Below are positions 62,809 through 64,000 of a DNA stretch of 64,000 bases, one piece after another (the stretch's first letter is position 1; each line of letters begins with the position of its first letter). The stretch covers positions 3,348,001 through 3,412,000 of the forward strand of contig NZ_KI912270.1 of NCBI RefSeq assembly GCF_000243415.2, in the 5' to 3' direction. Origin of the DNA: Mycolicibacterium tusciae JS617 (GTDB taxonomy: Bacteria > Actinomycetota > Actinomycetes > Mycobacteriales > Mycobacteriaceae). The position numbers and the translations under genes were made by a program. Below the pieces are notes generated by a model. It saw only the letters and a list, made by a program, of their open reading frames with translations. It was not told the DNA's origin and searched no databases.

Positions 62809-64000
62809 ATGCTGAGGACAACCACCGTCGTGGTGGGCGCCGGACACTGCGGACTGGCCATGAGCCACTGCCTCGCCGGCCGGTCTGTCGACCACGTCGT
62901 CTTGGAACGCGGTGAAACCGCCGAATCTTGGCGCACACAGCGGTGGGACTCCCTGCGACTGCTGACCCCGAATTGGATGACGAGGCTGCCGGGTCATACC
63001 TATCGCGGCGATGACCCCGACGGTTACCTCGCCGCACCCGAGGTCGTCCGGCTGATCGCCGACTACGCGAAGCGCATCGCGGCGCCGGTGCGGGCCAACA
63101 CCACCGTGACAACGGTGCGGCGCATGGACGGCGGCTATGTGGTCCAGACCGACCAAGACACCTGGCATGCGCGCTCGGTCGTCGTCGCGTCGGGTGCTGC
63201 CACCATCGCCAACGTGCCTGCGATGCAGGCCGCCGTCCCGCCGGGGATCACGATGGTCACCCCGGCGGACTACCGCAATCCGGACCAGCTACCCGAGGGC
63301 GGAGTTCTGGTCGTCGGGGCGTCAGCAAGCGGGATCCAGATCGCCGCGGAAGTGCACCGCTCCGGCCGACCGGTCACCCTCGCCGTCGGTGAGCACGTCC
63401 GAATGCCGCGCACCTACCGCGGCATGGACATTTTGTGGTGGATGGACGCGGTTGGTCTGCTCACCGAACGTTACGACCAAATCCCCGAGCTTGTTCGGGC
63501 TCGTAACCTGCCGTCGATGCAGTTGGTCGGTTCAGCCGAGCGGGCCACCGTCGACCTGAACTCGATGAGTCGGCTCGGGGTACAGCTGGTGGGACGGTTG
63601 GCCGGCATTCGCGATGGCGTCGCGCAGTTCTCCGGTTCGTTGCCCAACATGTTGGCCATGGCCGACCTGAAGCTCCAACGGCTGCTCGACACCATCGACG
63701 CACGGGCGATCGAGGCGGGCGTGCAGGGCAGCGGTGCACCGCGACGGTTCGAACCCACGACACTCCCCGATTACGTGCCGCTGGCCGTCGACCTTCGCTC
63801 CGGCGCAATCCGAACGATTCTGTGGGCAAACGGGTTTCGGCCAGACCTGGGCTGGCTCGACGTCCCGGTCTTCGATCGGCGCGGCCGTATCCGCCACGAC
63901 GGCGGCGTCACTGCCAGTCCCGGCCTGTATCTGATGGGTATGCCGATTCTGCGCCGCCGCAACTCGACCCTGATCGACGGCGCGGCAGCCGACGCCTCCG
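62809..64000 (+). CDS. Flavin-containing monooxygenase-like protein, cut by the window end
   Basis: At least 397 residues, with no stop before the end. The first FAD motif is VVVGAGHCGLAMSH near the N-terminus and the second nucleotide motif (NADPH) is VLVVGASASGIQIAAEV near residue 168. The region between holds ERGETAESWRTQRWDSLRLLTP. The start ATG 62809 follows AGGGAG. It resembles CzcO/TrkA-type flavin-dependent oxidoreductases. With the OsmC gene it may act on sulfur or other oxidised compounds, which is inference. Confidence 0.85.
   Translation, partial: MLRTTTVVVGAGHCGLAMSHCLAGRSVDHVVLERGETAESWRTQRWDSLRLLTPNWMTRLPGHTYRGDDPDGYLAAPEVVRLIADYAKRIAAPVRANTTVTTVRRMDGGYVVQTDQDTWHARSVVVASGAATIANVPAMQAAVPPGITMVTPADYRNPDQLPEGGVLVVGASASGIQIAAEVHRSGRPVTLAVGEHVRMPRTYRGMDILWWMDAVGLLTERYDQIPELVRARNLPSMQLVGSAERATVDLNSMSRLGVQLVGRLAGIRDGVAQFSGSLPNMLAMADLKLQRLLDTIDARAIEAGVQGSGAPRRFEPTTLPDYVPLAVDLRSGAIRTILWANGFRPDLGWLDVPVFDRRGRIRHDGGVTASPGLYLMGMPILRRRNSTLIDGAAADAS

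Noticed and set aside
1..64000. tRNA, rRNA or riboswitch genes
   Set aside because: I looked for cloverleaf-like ends, CCA tails and known leader motifs in the gaps and found none convincing; a covariance-model search would be needed to exclude small RNAs.

Overview
The window is a high-GC actinobacterial chromosome segment that reads as a rapidly growing Mycobacterium (Mycolicibacterium). The gene order at both ends matches the M. tuberculosis Rv0524-Rv0546c block in reverse: hemL, phosphatase, thioredoxin-like, ccdA, resB, ccsB, ParA-like, DUF4229, menA, MTA phosphorylase, epimerase, glycosyltransferase/DUF2064, membrane protein, menE, DUF3349, pitA and a glyoxalase-fold protein. This mapping is from memory of that genome, not from a search.

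Left part (1-16.4 kb): the end of a VOC protein, pitA, two small genes and menE. menE is split by a 1,473-bp IS256-family element with a 9-bp target duplication. An IS110-family element, a PPOX-fold FMN protein, an SDR with a TetR regulator and a large membrane protein follow. Next come a cytochrome-b/molybdopterin oxidoreductase with a membrane partner, a convergent glycosyltransferase/DUF2064/methyltransferase operon, an OmpR-type two-component system, and a VC0807-like membrane protein whose start codon sits on an IdeR-type iron box.

Middle (16.4-35.7 kb): the remains of one large non-ribosomal peptide synthetase (NRPS) on the minus strand, downstream of a formyltransferase of the exochelin FxbA type that also has an IdeR-type box. 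The preserved order is C-A-T-C-A(broken)-A-T-C-A(frameshifted)-T-reductase. It is cut by an IS3-family element with its own ISL3-family insertion, a second IS3 copy and an IS21-family element. Removing the IS elements, two target duplications, a 157-bp duplicated flank and one inserted base leaves exactly 3,587 codons. An A-T segment of about 1.7 kb occurs twice almost unchanged. This is a decayed iron-siderophore-type locus.

Right part (35.7-64 kb): a NarL-type two-component system, a cyclase fused to an alpha/beta-hydrolase fold, deazaflavin-dependent nitroreductase-like genes, a Gly/Pro-repeat lipoprotein and a nitronate monooxygenase. Then the hydrolase/epimerase/mtnP operon, menA, a sulfotransferase with a TetR regulator, an aquaporin-like protein, another NarL-type signalling group with a lone receiver, and a PLP enzyme. 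The conserved cytochrome c maturation cluster (ccsB-resB-ccdA-thioredoxin-phosphatase-hemL) follows, and the window ends in an OsmC protein and a truncated flavin monooxygenase.

No tRNA, rRNA or CRISPR array was recognised. Coordinates of IS ends were read by hand from inverted repeats and target duplications.
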